Positions 11,055-21,293 of a DNA stretch of 64,000 bases are shown piece after piece. The notes under the pieces were generated by a model. It saw only the letters and a list, made by a program, of their open reading frames with translations. It made no database searches and was not told the DNA's origin. The stretch lies in assembly GCA_030770535.1 (NCBI GenBank), contig JASVEC010000065.1, forward strand, positions 1-64,000, read 5' to 3'. Both the position numbers and the translations under genes were made by a program. This stretch comes from Batkoa obscura. Taxonomy: Eukaryota; Entomophthoromycota; Entomophthoromycetes; Entomophthorales; Batkoaceae. Each line of letters opens with the position of its first letter. The first letter of the stretch is position 1.

Positions 11055-11996
11055 TTAATATCTTTATCCTACAATAAACTAGTCAGTTTTTTAATAATGC
11101 TTAGATTTTTATTTAAATAAAGTTCAAAAAAAAACTAGTATTTTTCAATTTTATAACATAATTAATTGCTATAAGTCATCTATTTCTTAATAATAACAAA
11201 ATTTGATTTAAAAAATATTCTAATAAATAGAAGTATTCGAGGTTAACTCGAATTTAGTCCTTTTTTAAACTTTTAGGCTAATTAATAAAGGTTTATAATG
11301 TGTTTTTAAACTAATTAAAGTTACTTAATAATTAATATAGTGTAATTTAAATATTTTATTTAAAATATAATATAAAATAAGTTATTTAGAATTTTAGAAT
11401 TTTAATTAAAATGACTAATAAAATTAAAATTAAATTGTATTAATTACATTTGAAATTTATATTATTTTAATAAATTACATACTAATTTCATTTTTATAAA
11501 TAAAAGTACTCTAATGATTTATGCAAGTTTGAAAAACTCATATAAAAGAAATGATTAATAAATTCAAAAAGCAAAAGATTAAAATATAACTAGTTCTATG
11601 ATTTAACATATGGGGATGTATTTTTGTGTTTAAGAATTTTGTTAGCAAATTTTCCGCTTAGATAGCGCTTAAAAAATGGAAGAAATAATGAAGTTAAAAA
11701 AGACACTCCCATATATATACCTTATAAACTATAAAAGAATCATATCTACTTAACTTTGTTTTGATTAAAAATACAAACCTTTTACAAAATGAAATCCTTT
11801 TTTTAAAGACAGAAGTAATAATAACTTGAATGAGTAATGAATATAATATTTATTATTATACTAAACTTTAAGTTGAAAGTAATAGTAAATCAAAAAATTA
11901 ATAACAAAATTATTATAATAAATAAAGAACTAATATTAATATTAAAATTAAATAAATTAAATAAAATAATTTATAATATATAAAATAAACTACTTA
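11055..11996. other. Intergenic between convergent kinase genes
   Basis: The two kinase genes converge here. It contains one MITE (11609-11713) and otherwise featureless AT-rich DNA. Confidence 0.5.
11609..11713 (+). mobile_element. MITE-like TATGGGG element, copy 5
   Basis: Plus orientation, complete: TATGGGGATGTATTTTTGTG at the start, GACACTCCCATA at the end, flanked by TA. Confidence 0.8.
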
Positions 11997-12881
11997 TTAT
12001 AATATAACATTTTGGAAATAAGGATGATCAAGAGCTTCTTGAGCGGAGGTACGATGATGTGGTTGATACATTAGTAATCTAGCAATAAGGTCTAAAGCAA
12101 TAGGATCATTAGTAGGAATATGATTAGCTAAATTAGTGGGTGGGTAATAAGGATGAGAATTAGGTCTCCAATTGGGGTATTGATTAATAGTTGGCCAAGT
12201 TTGGTCTGTTGGTGTACCTAGTATACGAAATATCTTAATTAGTTGATCGTCATTATTGGCCCCTGGAAATAAGGGTCTACCAATAAATAATTCAGCCATA
12301 ATACAACCAACAGACCAAAGATCAATAGCAGTAGAATAATTTCGACTACCTAATAAAACATCTGGAGCTCTATACCATAGAGTAACAACTTCATTAGAAA
12401 ATGAAGCTACTGGTATACCGAATGCCCTTGCTAGTCCAAAATCCCCTAATTTTAAATTATTTCTAGCATCAATTAATAAATTTTGTGGTTTCAAATCCCG
12501 ATGTAATACTCTTGAATCATGACAATAAGCTAATCCAGATAATAATTGATACATAAATTTTTTAATGGTTATTGGATCTAATACTCCATTAACTCCCTTA
12601 GTATCTTGATACCTTTTTAAATCTTGTTCCATATATTCAAATACTAACGTAAGTCGACTTTCAGTATGAACTACATCTAACAATCGTACTATATTGGGAT
12701 GTTTTAACTCTTTCATTAATGAAATTTCTCGAATAGCTGTACTTGGTGCTCCCTCATCTGGATCTAAAGTTATTTCTTTTAATGCTACTACATCTCCACT
12801 GGCTCGATTAATTCCTCGATAAACAGAGGCATAAGTACCTTCTCCTAATTTATTTTGTGTTATATATCGATTATCAGACAT
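11997..12881 (-). CDS. PHO85: Pho85-type cyclin-dependent kinase
   Basis: 294 aa, no intron. Complete CDK fold: [10 protein letters not shown]-loop (14-22), catalytic Lys35 in VALKEI, an exact PSTAIRE helix (46-52), HRDLKPQN (127-134), DFGLAR (147-152), and an activation loop [15 protein letters not shown] in which the usual activating Thr is Ser/Asn-like, as in Pho85 rather than Cdc28. [13 protein letters not shown] and the length also fit the Pho85/Pef1 family. Pho85 partners with several cyclins to control phosphate and glycogen metabolism, polarity and the cell cycle; that role is from family knowledge. The start Met is the first in frame and directly precedes the domain. Convergent with the kinase at 9780-11054; no operon-type relation is expected in a fungus. 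It is one of the few clearly conserved housekeeping genes in the window. Confidence 0.92.
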   Translation of the reverse strand: MSDNRYITQNKLGEGTYASVYRGINRASGDVVALKEITLDPDEGAPSTAIREISLMKELKHPNIVRLLDVVHTESRLTLVFEYMEQDLKRYQDTKGVNGVLDPITIKKFMYQLLSGLAYCHDSRVLHRDLKPQNLLIDARNNLKLGDFGLARAFGIPVASFSNEVVTLWYRAPDVLLGSRNYSTAIDLWSVGCIMAELFIGRPLFPGANNDDQLIKIFRILGTPTDQTWPTINQYPNWRPNSHPYYPPTNLANHIPTNDPIALDLIARLLMYQPHHRTSAQEALDHPYFQNVIL

Positions 12882-14177
12882 TTTTGAAATTTAATCTAAT
12901 TTAAAAATACAAAAATAACTTTAAAATGGATTAGTAAACAATTAAGATAAAATAAATTTAAACATGAATTAATTAAATATATAGTTATTTAAATTATCAT
13001 ATTACCTTTAGATTATCTTGTTCTTTTTTATATGTAGTTTATTTATTTATGAAATAAATAAAAAGTGTAATCAATCTAAAATTTATTTCTCCTTTATTTA
13101 AAATTCAATTACGTTACCCTTTTTTAATTCAATTGTTGGTGGTTAGCTAAGCAAACTAAATGTTTGACAATGATTGGTTCATTTTAATAAAAATTGAATT
13201 CCAACTTTTAATTCATTAAAACTTAAGAGTTTTATAGTTTAAAAATATATATTCTATTTTTATTTAGAAATTGATAGTTTGTTGAATTTATATATTAATG
13301 AAATTACAAATTATATTAATTTAATTACTAATTAAAATAAATTCTTAAGTTTAAATAAAAGCACACAAGCTATTCTCTTTTTCAAATCTCAACTAAAAAG
13401 TTGAATTAATCCAATCAAACTTCATTTGAGTTGAGATTTTTTACTCTTCTAATACTCAAAACAAGTTATCTCATTAAACTGAATTTATTTTTTAATTACT
13501 TGAATATTGTAGGCAAACAATATTTGTCAACTTTTTATTAAAATCAAATCATAATAAACATTATTTACACAGTTTCAATTTGATTGACTATTAAATATTG
13601 AATTTTAAAAGAAGCAAATTAACTAGTAAAATCTCTTAAAAATTATAGTCCAATCAAAAAGAATATTTTAAGACTTTCAATGCTTAAAAGGTTCAAGATT
13701 TAGATAATTTAATAGAACCCTTAACAAATTAAAAAGACTATTATATGTCAGGTATATCAGAATTCAAAAAATTAACGCTAAAAAGACATCTAATTATTGT
13801 TTTGATTTGATAGCCCTCCTTTATTCTGACCACTGACATTAAAGTTACTTAAATCTAGTTGTACTTTATTAGCTTGTATGAATTTTGAAGTAGATTTATC
13901 TATTTATAAATAATAATAAAAAATAAAACTTTAAACTAATATTATATTTTTTTATTAATCATTAATGTTAATCAAAAAAGTGATGCAGAAGATAAATTAA
14001 ATGGAATTCTAATAATCGATTTATTTAAAAAGGAATTCAAATGATAAATTATTGATTCTAAAGATAAATTGTTTTTATAAAGGAGTATAAAAGCAATTCA
14101 GATTCATTCAAAAAACAATATCAAATATTTGACTGTTTATTGACTAAACATTTATCCAATACTTTTAAACTATAAAA
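12882..14177. other. Intergenic, divergent promoters of PHO85 and the repeat precursor
   Basis: No gene seen. An inverted repeat (AAATCTCAACT with AGTTGAGATTT) lies at about 13384-13430. The ~100 bases before 14178 are the likely promoter of the SGIHRR precursor, with a TATA-like AGTATAAAAG near 14084. Confidence 0.45.
14081..14093 (+). promoter_or_regulatory. TATA-like box of the SGIHRR precursor gene
   Basis: AGTATAAAAG lies about 90 bases upstream of the start codon, on the coding strand, in a region otherwise free of features. Confidence 0.4.
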
Positions 14178-14858
14178 ATGATTTTCAACACCTTAGTTTC
14201 CTTATCTCTTTTAGCTACTGCTTTTGCTGTTTCTCCTCAACCTCCTTCTCAACCTCAATCTGGTATCCATCGTAGAGCTATGCCCATCAATCCCCAACTT
14301 GCTCAATCTGGTATCCATCGTAGAGCTTCACCAGCCGTACCAGCTTATCCACAAATGGCTCAATCTGGTATCCATCGTAGAGCTATGCCCATCAATCCCC
14401 AACTTGCTCAATCTGGTATCCATCGTAGAGCTTCACCAGCCGTACCAGCTTATCCACAAATGGCTCAATCTGGTATCCATCGTAGAGCTTCACCAGTTTC
14501 ACCAGCTTATCCACAAATGGCTCAATCTGGTATCCATCGTAGAGCTTCACCAGTTTCACCAGCTTATCCACAAATGGCTCAGTCCGGAATCCATCGTAGA
14601 GCTGTACCAGCTTATCCTCAATCTGCTCAATCTGGTATTCATCGTCGTTGTGATGGCTTTGGTGGATGGGGAGGCTTTGGTGGATGTGGTTTCTTCCCAT
14701 TCATTGTACAGGACTTTAATGCAGTTAACGATAACAGTTTCTGTGTTAATGATTTTAATCGTAATACTGAAGCAGCTGTATTTTGTGATAGTATTAATGA
14801 CTTCAATTTATTTGATAATAACTTTAATGCAGTTAACGAAAACCTTATCGTTGCTTAA
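14178..14858 (+). CDS. Secreted multi-repeat precursor cut at RR sites (SGIHRR repeats)
   Basis: 226 aa. Signal peptide MIFNTLVSLSLLATAFA (1-17). Residues 18 to about 156 are eight units, each ending SGIHRR. The units are of two main kinds, AMPINPQLAQSGIHRR (16 aa) and ASPAVPAYPQMAQSGIHRR or its ASPVS variant (19 aa), arranged A-B-A-B-B'-B' after a first short unit and before a last one, AVPAYPQSAQSGIHRR. Arg-Arg is a Kex2-type cleavage site, and each released unit would begin Ala-X-Pro. After the last RR comes a Gly/Trp/Phe-rich Cys segment, then a C-terminal domain with four NDFN/FNAVN motifs and three or more Cys. The plan resembles Kex2-processed repeat proteins (Ece1, Rep1, ustiloxin-type precursors) but the core sequence is not one I recognise. 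Base composition is richer in GC than its surroundings, which may reflect strong expression. It might be a wall protein rather than a peptide donor. Confidence 0.85.
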   Translation: MIFNTLVSLSLLATAFAVSPQPPSQPQSGIHRRAMPINPQLAQSGIHRRASPAVPAYPQMAQSGIHRRAMPINPQLAQSGIHRRASPAVPAYPQMAQSGIHRRASPVSPAYPQMAQSGIHRRASPVSPAYPQMAQSGIHRRAVPAYPQSAQSGIHRRCDGFGGWGGFGGCGFFPFIVQDFNAVNDNSFCVNDFNRNTEAAVFCDSINDFNLFDNNFNAVNENLIVA

Positions 14859-16172
14859 GGGATATAAGTGTTTAAATTGTTTTTAATATAACTTAATTGA
14901 TTTAAGCTATATTTTTATTCAATAAAATGAGTTTGATAGTATTTCTTTTTAATTTTATAATTGTAACACTTGGATATTGATATATAACAATTTGTTATGA
15001 AACTGAAATCATAAACTTCACAAGCTTTTTAATCAAAAGAATCGTTAAGCTTATATTCATGATATAACATTTAACTTATTGTTTTCCATTTCAGGTTTAT
15101 GAAGTTTCAGTTTTGTTTGTAAAGTAAATTAGAAAATATTTACCATATCCTTCAAAAGTGAAGGTATGATATTATGCTACTTGACGCATTTTTATTAGTA
15201 TTTTTTGTAAGTCAAGTAAAATTATTATTCTAACATTTATATTAATGATCTAGTTATAATTTTGAAATGAGTTTAGTCAAATTTATTATGAAGCTTTGAG
15301 GAATAAATGGGTTTCTGAGTAGTAAAGAGCTTTTTAACCCTTTAAGTACTAAGTCTCAAAAAAGTTGGTTTGATTAGTCTATGATTTCTAGTTGATTTTA
15401 TGGCAATTAGATCGCTTTTTGAAATTCAATACTCAAAGGGTTAATCTGATTTAAACTGTGTGAGTAATGTTTATTCATAGTACTCAAGTAATTAAAATCA
15501 AGTTGAAATATTAGATTGAAATGGGTGTAATAATCCAAATTATTGATTCTAAAAATTATTTTTGCTTACAACGCATTTGTAGTTTAATAGCAGTGTAGTC
15601 GTGATAACTACTATTTTGATTTAAAAGAAAGCATCTAATTATAATAGTTACTATTTTTAGCTTCAAACTCAATCTGATTTTTATACAGAAATATCTCTTT
15701 CTGTTTAAGAAATTCACTGACATTTTTTCCATTTAATAGGACTTAAAAAATGGAAAAAATGATGACATTAAAAACCATCACTTATTATTTTAAATGAATA
15801 TTAACTTTTTTATTTTTATCATTAATTTATTAAGAAAATTATTATAATCTATAAAACATATAGAATAGTCAGTTACTCCGTATTACTATTAGACTATTGA
15901 AAATAGTTCAAATAGTACGCCAAGTGTTTTGAGAATATATAAAGTTTAGAGTCACTTAGAAAGGAATTAGGATTACTGTTTATAGTATAAATTTCTAAAA
16001 TTTATTTTTAAAATTTATTTTTAAATAATTTGAACAATATTCTTTAGTTTAGATCTATTTATAAATATTTTTATATTCTTAATGGTACCTTAAATAATTG
16101 TTATACAAATGGTATGAAATAGGTTTTCTATTTACTTTCTTTTTAAAAAACACAACCTTTGACTTCAAAATT
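14859..16172. other. Intergenic, one degenerate MITE
   Basis: Contains an eroded MITE (15692-15781). A long-range inverted pair (TTAACCCTTT near 15337, AAAGGGTTAA near 15435) is present, with no known function. The last ~120 bases are the GAS paralog promoter. Confidence 0.45.
15692..15781 (+). mobile_element. MITE-like TATGGGG element, copy 6 (eroded)
   Basis: The internal part (CTGTTTAAGAAATTCACTGA, CTTAAAAAATGGAAAAAATG, ATGACATTAAAAACCATCA) is recognisable; both terminal repeats are lost or mutated. Confidence 0.5.
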
Positions 16173-17672
16173 ATGTTAAAAAGACTAGTTGTATCTTTAT
16201 TAGTAGCCTCATCCTTTGCATTGGACCCCATTATTGCCAAGGGTAACAAATTTTTCAACAAAAACACAGGAGAAATATTTCACGTGAAAGGTATAGCTTA
16301 TCAACCCCGTGGGAGCCCAAAGGGAACTCAAGAAGATCCATTAACTTTTCCAGATCGCTGTAAGAGAGATGTTGAATATTTCAAAGAATTAGGTGTCAAC
16401 GTTATCCGAGTATACGAAGTCGATCCCACCAAAGATCATAAAGAATGTATGAAGATTTTTGCTGATGCTGGTATTTATTTAGCATTAGATATACCTATAC
16501 CAAAATATTCTATTAATCGAAGCAAACCTACTTATACTATTGATATGTTAGAGCACTTCACACAAAATATTGATGCATTTGATCAATTCGATAACGTTGC
16601 TTTCTACTTTGCAGGAAATGAAATTAACAATGATAAAACAAATACTGATGCTAATCCATTTGTTAAGGCTTCTTTAAGAGATATGAAAGCTTACATCAAA
16701 ACTAAGAAGCATCAAGTATTAGTTGGATATGCAAATAATGATGATGTCAATACTCGTAAAAACATACAAGCTTATTTCAATTGTGGTAAAGATGAAGAAA
16801 GGGCTGATTTTTATTCTGTTAATGTCTATTCTTGGTGCCGCTCTGAATCATTTGAAGCTTCTGGTTATCCTGCCCTTACCAAAGAGTTTAAAGATTATAG
16901 CATCCCAATTTTCTTTAGTGAATATGGTTGTAATACCGCAAGTCCTCGTGAATTCGTTAATGAATTAAAATCTATGTATGGACCCGATATGGAGGAAGTT
17001 ATTGCAGGTGGTATTCTTTATGAGTATAATGATGAAAAAAATCATTATGGTATTGTTAAAATTAAAGATGGTAAAGTTGAAAAAATCAATGAGGAATATG
17101 ATAATTTTAAAAAAGCATTGGCTAATATTAAACCAAAAAAATATACCCTTAATGACTATAAACCAGAAAACACGAAGGCTTCTACTTGTCCCAAAGTCGA
17201 TAAAAATTGGGAATCAAATGAAAAATTACCACCAACACCTTCAAATAAAAAATGTAAATGTATCGTAGATTCATTAAGCTGCAAAGTCAAAAAGATGGAT
17301 TTAAGTGGCGATGAAATTGCAGAAACATTTAAATACCTTTGTGGTAAAGTGGATTGTAAAAAAACACTTGGATCGGAACCTTCCAAAGGTGAATATGGTG
17401 TTATTTCGGCATGTTCTGCTATTGATCAGCTTAGTTGGGCACTCAATGAAGTTTATATAAAGGAAAACAAGAACAATGATGCTTGCGTTGGCGAAAATGG
17501 ACTAGGTGAAGTTCAAACTTCCAAAAACAATATCGATTCTTGTAATGATGTAAAAGAAGATATCAGTGCTCTAGGTTCTGGTTCTGAAAACAAAGGTAGT
17601 AGTGGAGTTTCATTTACGAAATACTCTTCTTCTTTGTTAGCAGCTGCAATCGTTGGTACTTATCTTTTCTAG
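16173..17672 (+). CDS. GH72 1,3-beta-glucanosyltransferase (Gas/Phr family), second paralog
   Basis: 499 aa if translation starts at 16173, where MLKRLVVSLLVASSFALDPI aligns with the signal peptide of the paralog at 1738-3231. The frame is open further upstream to 16098, but that extension would bury the signal peptide. Same organisation: GH72 domain with FAGNEIN and FFSEYGCN glutamates, Cys-rich X8/CBM43 region, Ser/Gly linker and GPI tail. The two proteins are alike along the whole length, with most differences in surface loops and the linker, so this is a duplicate pair in inverted orientation about 13 kb apart. Both keep catalytic residues and are likely active. Confidence 0.95.
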   Translation: MLKRLVVSLLVASSFALDPIIAKGNKFFNKNTGEIFHVKGIAYQPRGSPKGTQEDPLTFPDRCKRDVEYFKELGVNVIRVYEVDPTKDHKECMKIFADAGIYLALDIPIPKYSINRSKPTYTIDMLEHFTQNIDAFDQFDNVAFYFAGNEINNDKTNTDANPFVKASLRDMKAYIKTKKHQVLVGYANNDDVNTRKNIQAYFNCGKDEERADFYSVNVYSWCRSESFEASGYPALTKEFKDYSIPIFFSEYGCNTASPREFVNELKSMYGPDMEEVIAGGILYEYNDEKNHYGIVKIKDGKVEKINEEYDNFKKALANIKPKKYTLNDYKPENTKASTCPKVDKNWESNEKLPPTPSNKKCKCIVDSLSCKVKKMDLSGDEIAETFKYLCGKVDCKKTLGSEPSKGEYGVISACSAIDQLSWALNEVYIKENKNNDACVGENGLGEVQTSKNNIDSCNDVKEDISALGSGSENKGSSGVSFTKYSSSLLAAAIVGTYLF

Positions 17673-18112
17673 AAGAATACCATTTATATTATATAATTAA
17701 TTTTAAATAAAATTATTATGACTTAATTGATTTTAACTTTCTCATAAAAATTTGATTTTCACTTGTATTCTCGCTTAACCTTTTGCTTCCTGGAAGTATC
17801 CCCTCAGGCACTAAAATTTAAATTTCTAATCTACTGGAAGCATCTCTCAAACATAATAAATACTAGTCAAATTATTAGTACAATTTTTAGTAATTTTATT
17901 GTGTAATCTAAAAAAATTAAGCCCGAAAATTAGCTTATTTAGTTTTTTTAGCTCAGCTTTTAGTTTTAGTTTTAACTATTTTTCAACTATTGCAAAAATT
18001 TTAATCAAATTTAAGCAAATTAATCATTAAATTTGTAGTTTGGGAACTTAAATTAACTTTTTCCCACCAGAATTAATTTTAAGTACCCAGTTTACAACAT
18101 TTTATTAAAACA

Positions 18113-18216
18113 TATGGGGATGTGTTTTTTTATTTAAGAATTTTACTACAATCTTTCCACTCAAATAGTGCTTAAAAAATGGAAAAATAATGAAACTAAA
18201 AAAAATAGCCCCATAT
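18113..18216 (+). mobile_element. MITE-like TATGGGG element, copy 7
   Basis: Plus orientation, complete ends TATGGGGATGTG and AGCCCCATA, internal blocks intact. Confidence 0.8.
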
Positions 18217-18530
18217 TTCATTTCAAAAATCTAAATAAAATAAAACGGGTATTTTTCTATTGATAATTTGCTTATTTTCTAAATAACTCAATTAAAAAAA
18301 TCATCAATCAAGTTTTTGCTTAAAAAACATGTTTAGATAAAAAATATTTTAAAAATCAGCTTATTTTTTAAAATAAATTTACTTAATACATTTTGAACAC
18401 TATAATAGTACTTGTTAAAATAATTCTTTTTAATACTTTTATTGTTGTTTTTGTGTAACTAGCTATTATTGTTATTTAAAATATTTCTGCTTTTATTAAT
18501 AAAAATAAACTTTTTAATAACTGTCAGCTA

Positions 18531-18640
18531 AAATAGCATTTAATATCTGTATTTGAATTACACTCTAAAGCTTGTTTGAATTTTCAATACTTAAAATGAG
18601 GATGTTCAAATTGATTTTGTTTTTTATTCAATTTTAAGCA
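18531..18640 (-). pseudogene. Decayed fragment related to the kelch-like gene at 21294-22661
   Basis: The plus-strand text here (AGCATTTAATATCTGTAT, then CTAAAGCTTGTTTGAATTTT, then TACTTAAAATG) follows 21651-21720 closely (AGCATTTAATACTTGTATC, TGGAGTTTGTTTGAATCTTT, TATCTAAAATGG). Similarity fades on both sides and no open frame remains. It ends just before a MITE at 18644. I read it as the remnant of a second copy. Confidence 0.55.
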
Positions 18641-18643
18641 ATT

Positions 18644-18746
18644 ATATGGAGATGTTTTTGGCTTTGTTATTTTTTCGATCTTTTAAGTGCTATTTAAGTG
18701 GAAAACTGATAGTAAAATTCTTAAATACAAAATACATCCCCATATA
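18644..18746 (-). mobile_element. MITE-like TATGGGG element, copy 8
   Basis: Minus orientation, complete: TATGGAGATG at one end, ACATCCCCATA at the other. Confidence 0.8.
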
Positions 18747-19004
18747 ATGTATGAATATTTTCGCCAGGTTTTATTGTTTTTGATAATAGTCAAAATGATA
18801 TTTTTGGAGTTAGTGAGGATGGGTGAAGAATAATTATAGATAGGTAGGCCTAGATTGATCATTACTGCTTTCAGTTTAAATTTCGTCACTATAGTAGTAT
18901 TAATGAGGAGTAAGTTGTAGTAGCGCTTCAAAATCTTTATGGTTGTTTTCAGTCCAACTTTTACATTAATAACATTAATTAGTTTAGATGACAAATCTTA
19001 GTAA

Positions 19005-19107
19005 ATAGGGATGTATTTTTGTGTTTAAGACTTTTACTATCAGTTTTTTCGCTTAAATAGCACTCAAAGGATAGAAAAAGTAATGAGGCCAAAAAAAACA
19101 TCCCAAA
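19005..19107 (+). mobile_element. MITE-like TATGGGG element, copy 9
   Basis: Plus orientation; 5' end AATAGGGATGTATTTTTGTG, 3' end AAAACATCCCA, all internal blocks present. Confidence 0.7.
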
Positions 19108-20559
19108 ATAATGAGTGTTTTTGTTGCTATTGATAATGTATAGTTTTTTTGGTAATTAAATTAATGGAAAAAGGATCAGTGTATTGAAACTTAGTTTATT
19201 ATTATTGCTAATTTAGCTTTTATTATAATAGTACTAGATATTAAAAAAAAGGTTTTAGATGTTAATAGATAGGTTGTGTTTTAATATGTTTTGATACAAG
19301 CTTGACTCAATCTGATGGCAACAGATAGTGAGTTAATTCTAATTACAAATGTATTTTGGTTTTTGTTATTGTTATCAAACCAGCTTTTTTTAGTAATATT
19401 ATACGTTAAGGGTAGTAAAATAATTTACTTAAGTCTATGCTTTTCTTATTATTGTTACTAGATAAGATATAAACCAATAACGTTAATTAAGATAAAAAGG
19501 ATTTCAAACTTAGATCCCTATTATTAATATTAATATTGGTCTGGGTTAGGTTTTTGGACTTTAAATAATGGCTACAAGAAATTAATATAATTAAACGGGT
19601 CAAATTTCATTGTTATTCATTCCTGTTACAAGGCTGCTTATTATGGCACCAGATAATAAGAAAAAATTATTAGATATAAATAAACTGGGCGGGCTTTATT
19701 ATTGTTGCCAACCTTCGATTTGTTTTGATAATACTCCGTAATTAACGAAGGATATTAGGTATAAGCTTATTAGATTTTATTCCAGTAATATTAAATCAAA
19801 AGAAGAGGGGATATACAAATAAACGGATAGAATGGATTCTATTAGTACTGTTACTATTGGAAGCCTTGGTTTTAATTTTGGCTTAGAAGGTAATCTGTAT
19901 GACTTTTTTGGGCAGTTAGGCGTATTGGTATCATTTTTAATAACTTTGCATCTTTTTTTCATACAGTCTATATAAAATTGTATTATTTATATAATCATAT
20001 AATAAAACTATACTTGCTTTTTACTTCTATCTTTTCCTTTTCCTTTTGGTGTTTCAATATTTTTAAATTATATTAAGTACTTTTAATAAATCATTTATAC
20101 ATTTTTCTTAGAACCCTGAAATAGCACTAACTTGTAAGTGTTTTATCAACTAGATAAAGTAACAGATTATGTAAGAGAGGAATGTGAGATTAAGTGGGAT
20201 AGTTATAACCTCTTTTGTTCTTAGTTAGCCTAACTTTTGCGCTATTAAAGTCGATAAGTCAGGCGATTTTCCATTCTAAAAATAGAGAAAATATTCAAGT
20301 ACTTAGGGCTTATGTTACTAAAGATAGCTTTGTATATATCATATGTATATACTATAAGATTGGAGATTCAATGTTGAAATTAAATATGTTAGTAAACTTT
20401 TTAATGCTAAAGCATATACAGACTATTTGTTTTTCTGATTTTTGCTTTGAATAGTACTCTTTTTTTTTCCCTTGAAAGACTTGTATCCCAAGTATTATAC
20501 TAACTAAAATAAGAGGATAAATATTAGAGGCAGTAAAGTCTGATGACAGAACCGCTATA

Positions 20560-21100
20560 CAAGATATATTGTGGAAGAATAAGAAGTGAGTCCAAACTCT
20601 TCAAGCGTCTTTCGAATTGGGGGGGGGGGTTAAAAAGGAATACATCTCAATCCTAGTCACACAAAGTTTCTCATTGAGTGAAGGAGATAGATGGGATTAA
20701 ATGATTGGAGGAAGGAGACGGTAGATTAAATTGAATTTTCATAAAACTTATGTATATGGTACAAAATCCTGGATATAGGATAAATGATATAATAAAAGGA
20801 GAAAATTCAGAAACAAAATAGAGGACATAGATAAAGATAATATAATTAGGAAAAATCATAGAGAAAACATTGAAATCAGCAATAACATAGGCTTAAAGTC
20901 TAAAAGGGAATGAATACGAGGTAAGCATATTAAGAGAAACTAGGCCAATAACTGAAAATTGAGGACAGATGAGGGAAATTAGTTTAAAATGAGCAGTGGC
21001 AGGAAGCGGATCAAAAATAGAATAAGTAAAACGTCATAGGATAGGAAGATTTAAGGTTAAGATCCTTCACTAATAAAAAGCCAATGAAGGGATCAGGGGG
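20560..21100 (-). pseudogene. Possible decayed membrane-protein gene
   Basis: On the minus strand one frame stays nearly open for ~500 bases and encodes mostly Phe, Ile, Leu, Tyr and Ser with Pro, including FPNYIIFIYVLYFVSEFSPF and LYPGFCTIYISF, as in a polytopic membrane protein. Several stops interrupt it and there is no clear start or conserved motif. The composition (strongly purine-rich plus strand) differs from neighbouring DNA. The family is not recognised and the call is tentative. Confidence 0.3.
20617..20629 (+). repeat. Poly-G run
   Basis: About 13 consecutive G, striking in such AT-rich DNA. Its length may be an assembly-sensitive feature. Confidence 0.85.
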
Positions 21101-21293
21101 TAAAGACGACCAGGTAGGGACAGTACCTAAATTTTCGTTATTAAAATTTTGTTTAATTTTAATGAATGATAAGAGTGTCAACCTTCAGTAATTGGATTAT
21201 CGAAAAGGCATTTTTATTATCTTGATTTTATAAATTATCACTATATAAAATAAATAAGGTATATATATAAGTTTAATAATAAACTCAATGGCA

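Larger units (their letters stand above)
17673..21293. other. Long gene-poor, repeat-rich stretch
   Basis: No intact gene. It holds three MITE copies, a decayed fragment of the kelch-like gene (18531-18640), a homopolymer G run at 20617-20629, and an open but probably decayed membrane-protein-like frame on the minus strand at about 20560-21100. Base composition from 19.1 to 21.1 kb is less AT-rich than usual for intergenic DNA in this window. Confidence 0.5.

Noticed and set aside
14224-14886. Long open frames in other frames and on the other strand of the SGIHRR repeat gene
   Set aside because: Repeats keep several frames open; only the frame with a signal peptide and dibasic sites makes biological sense.
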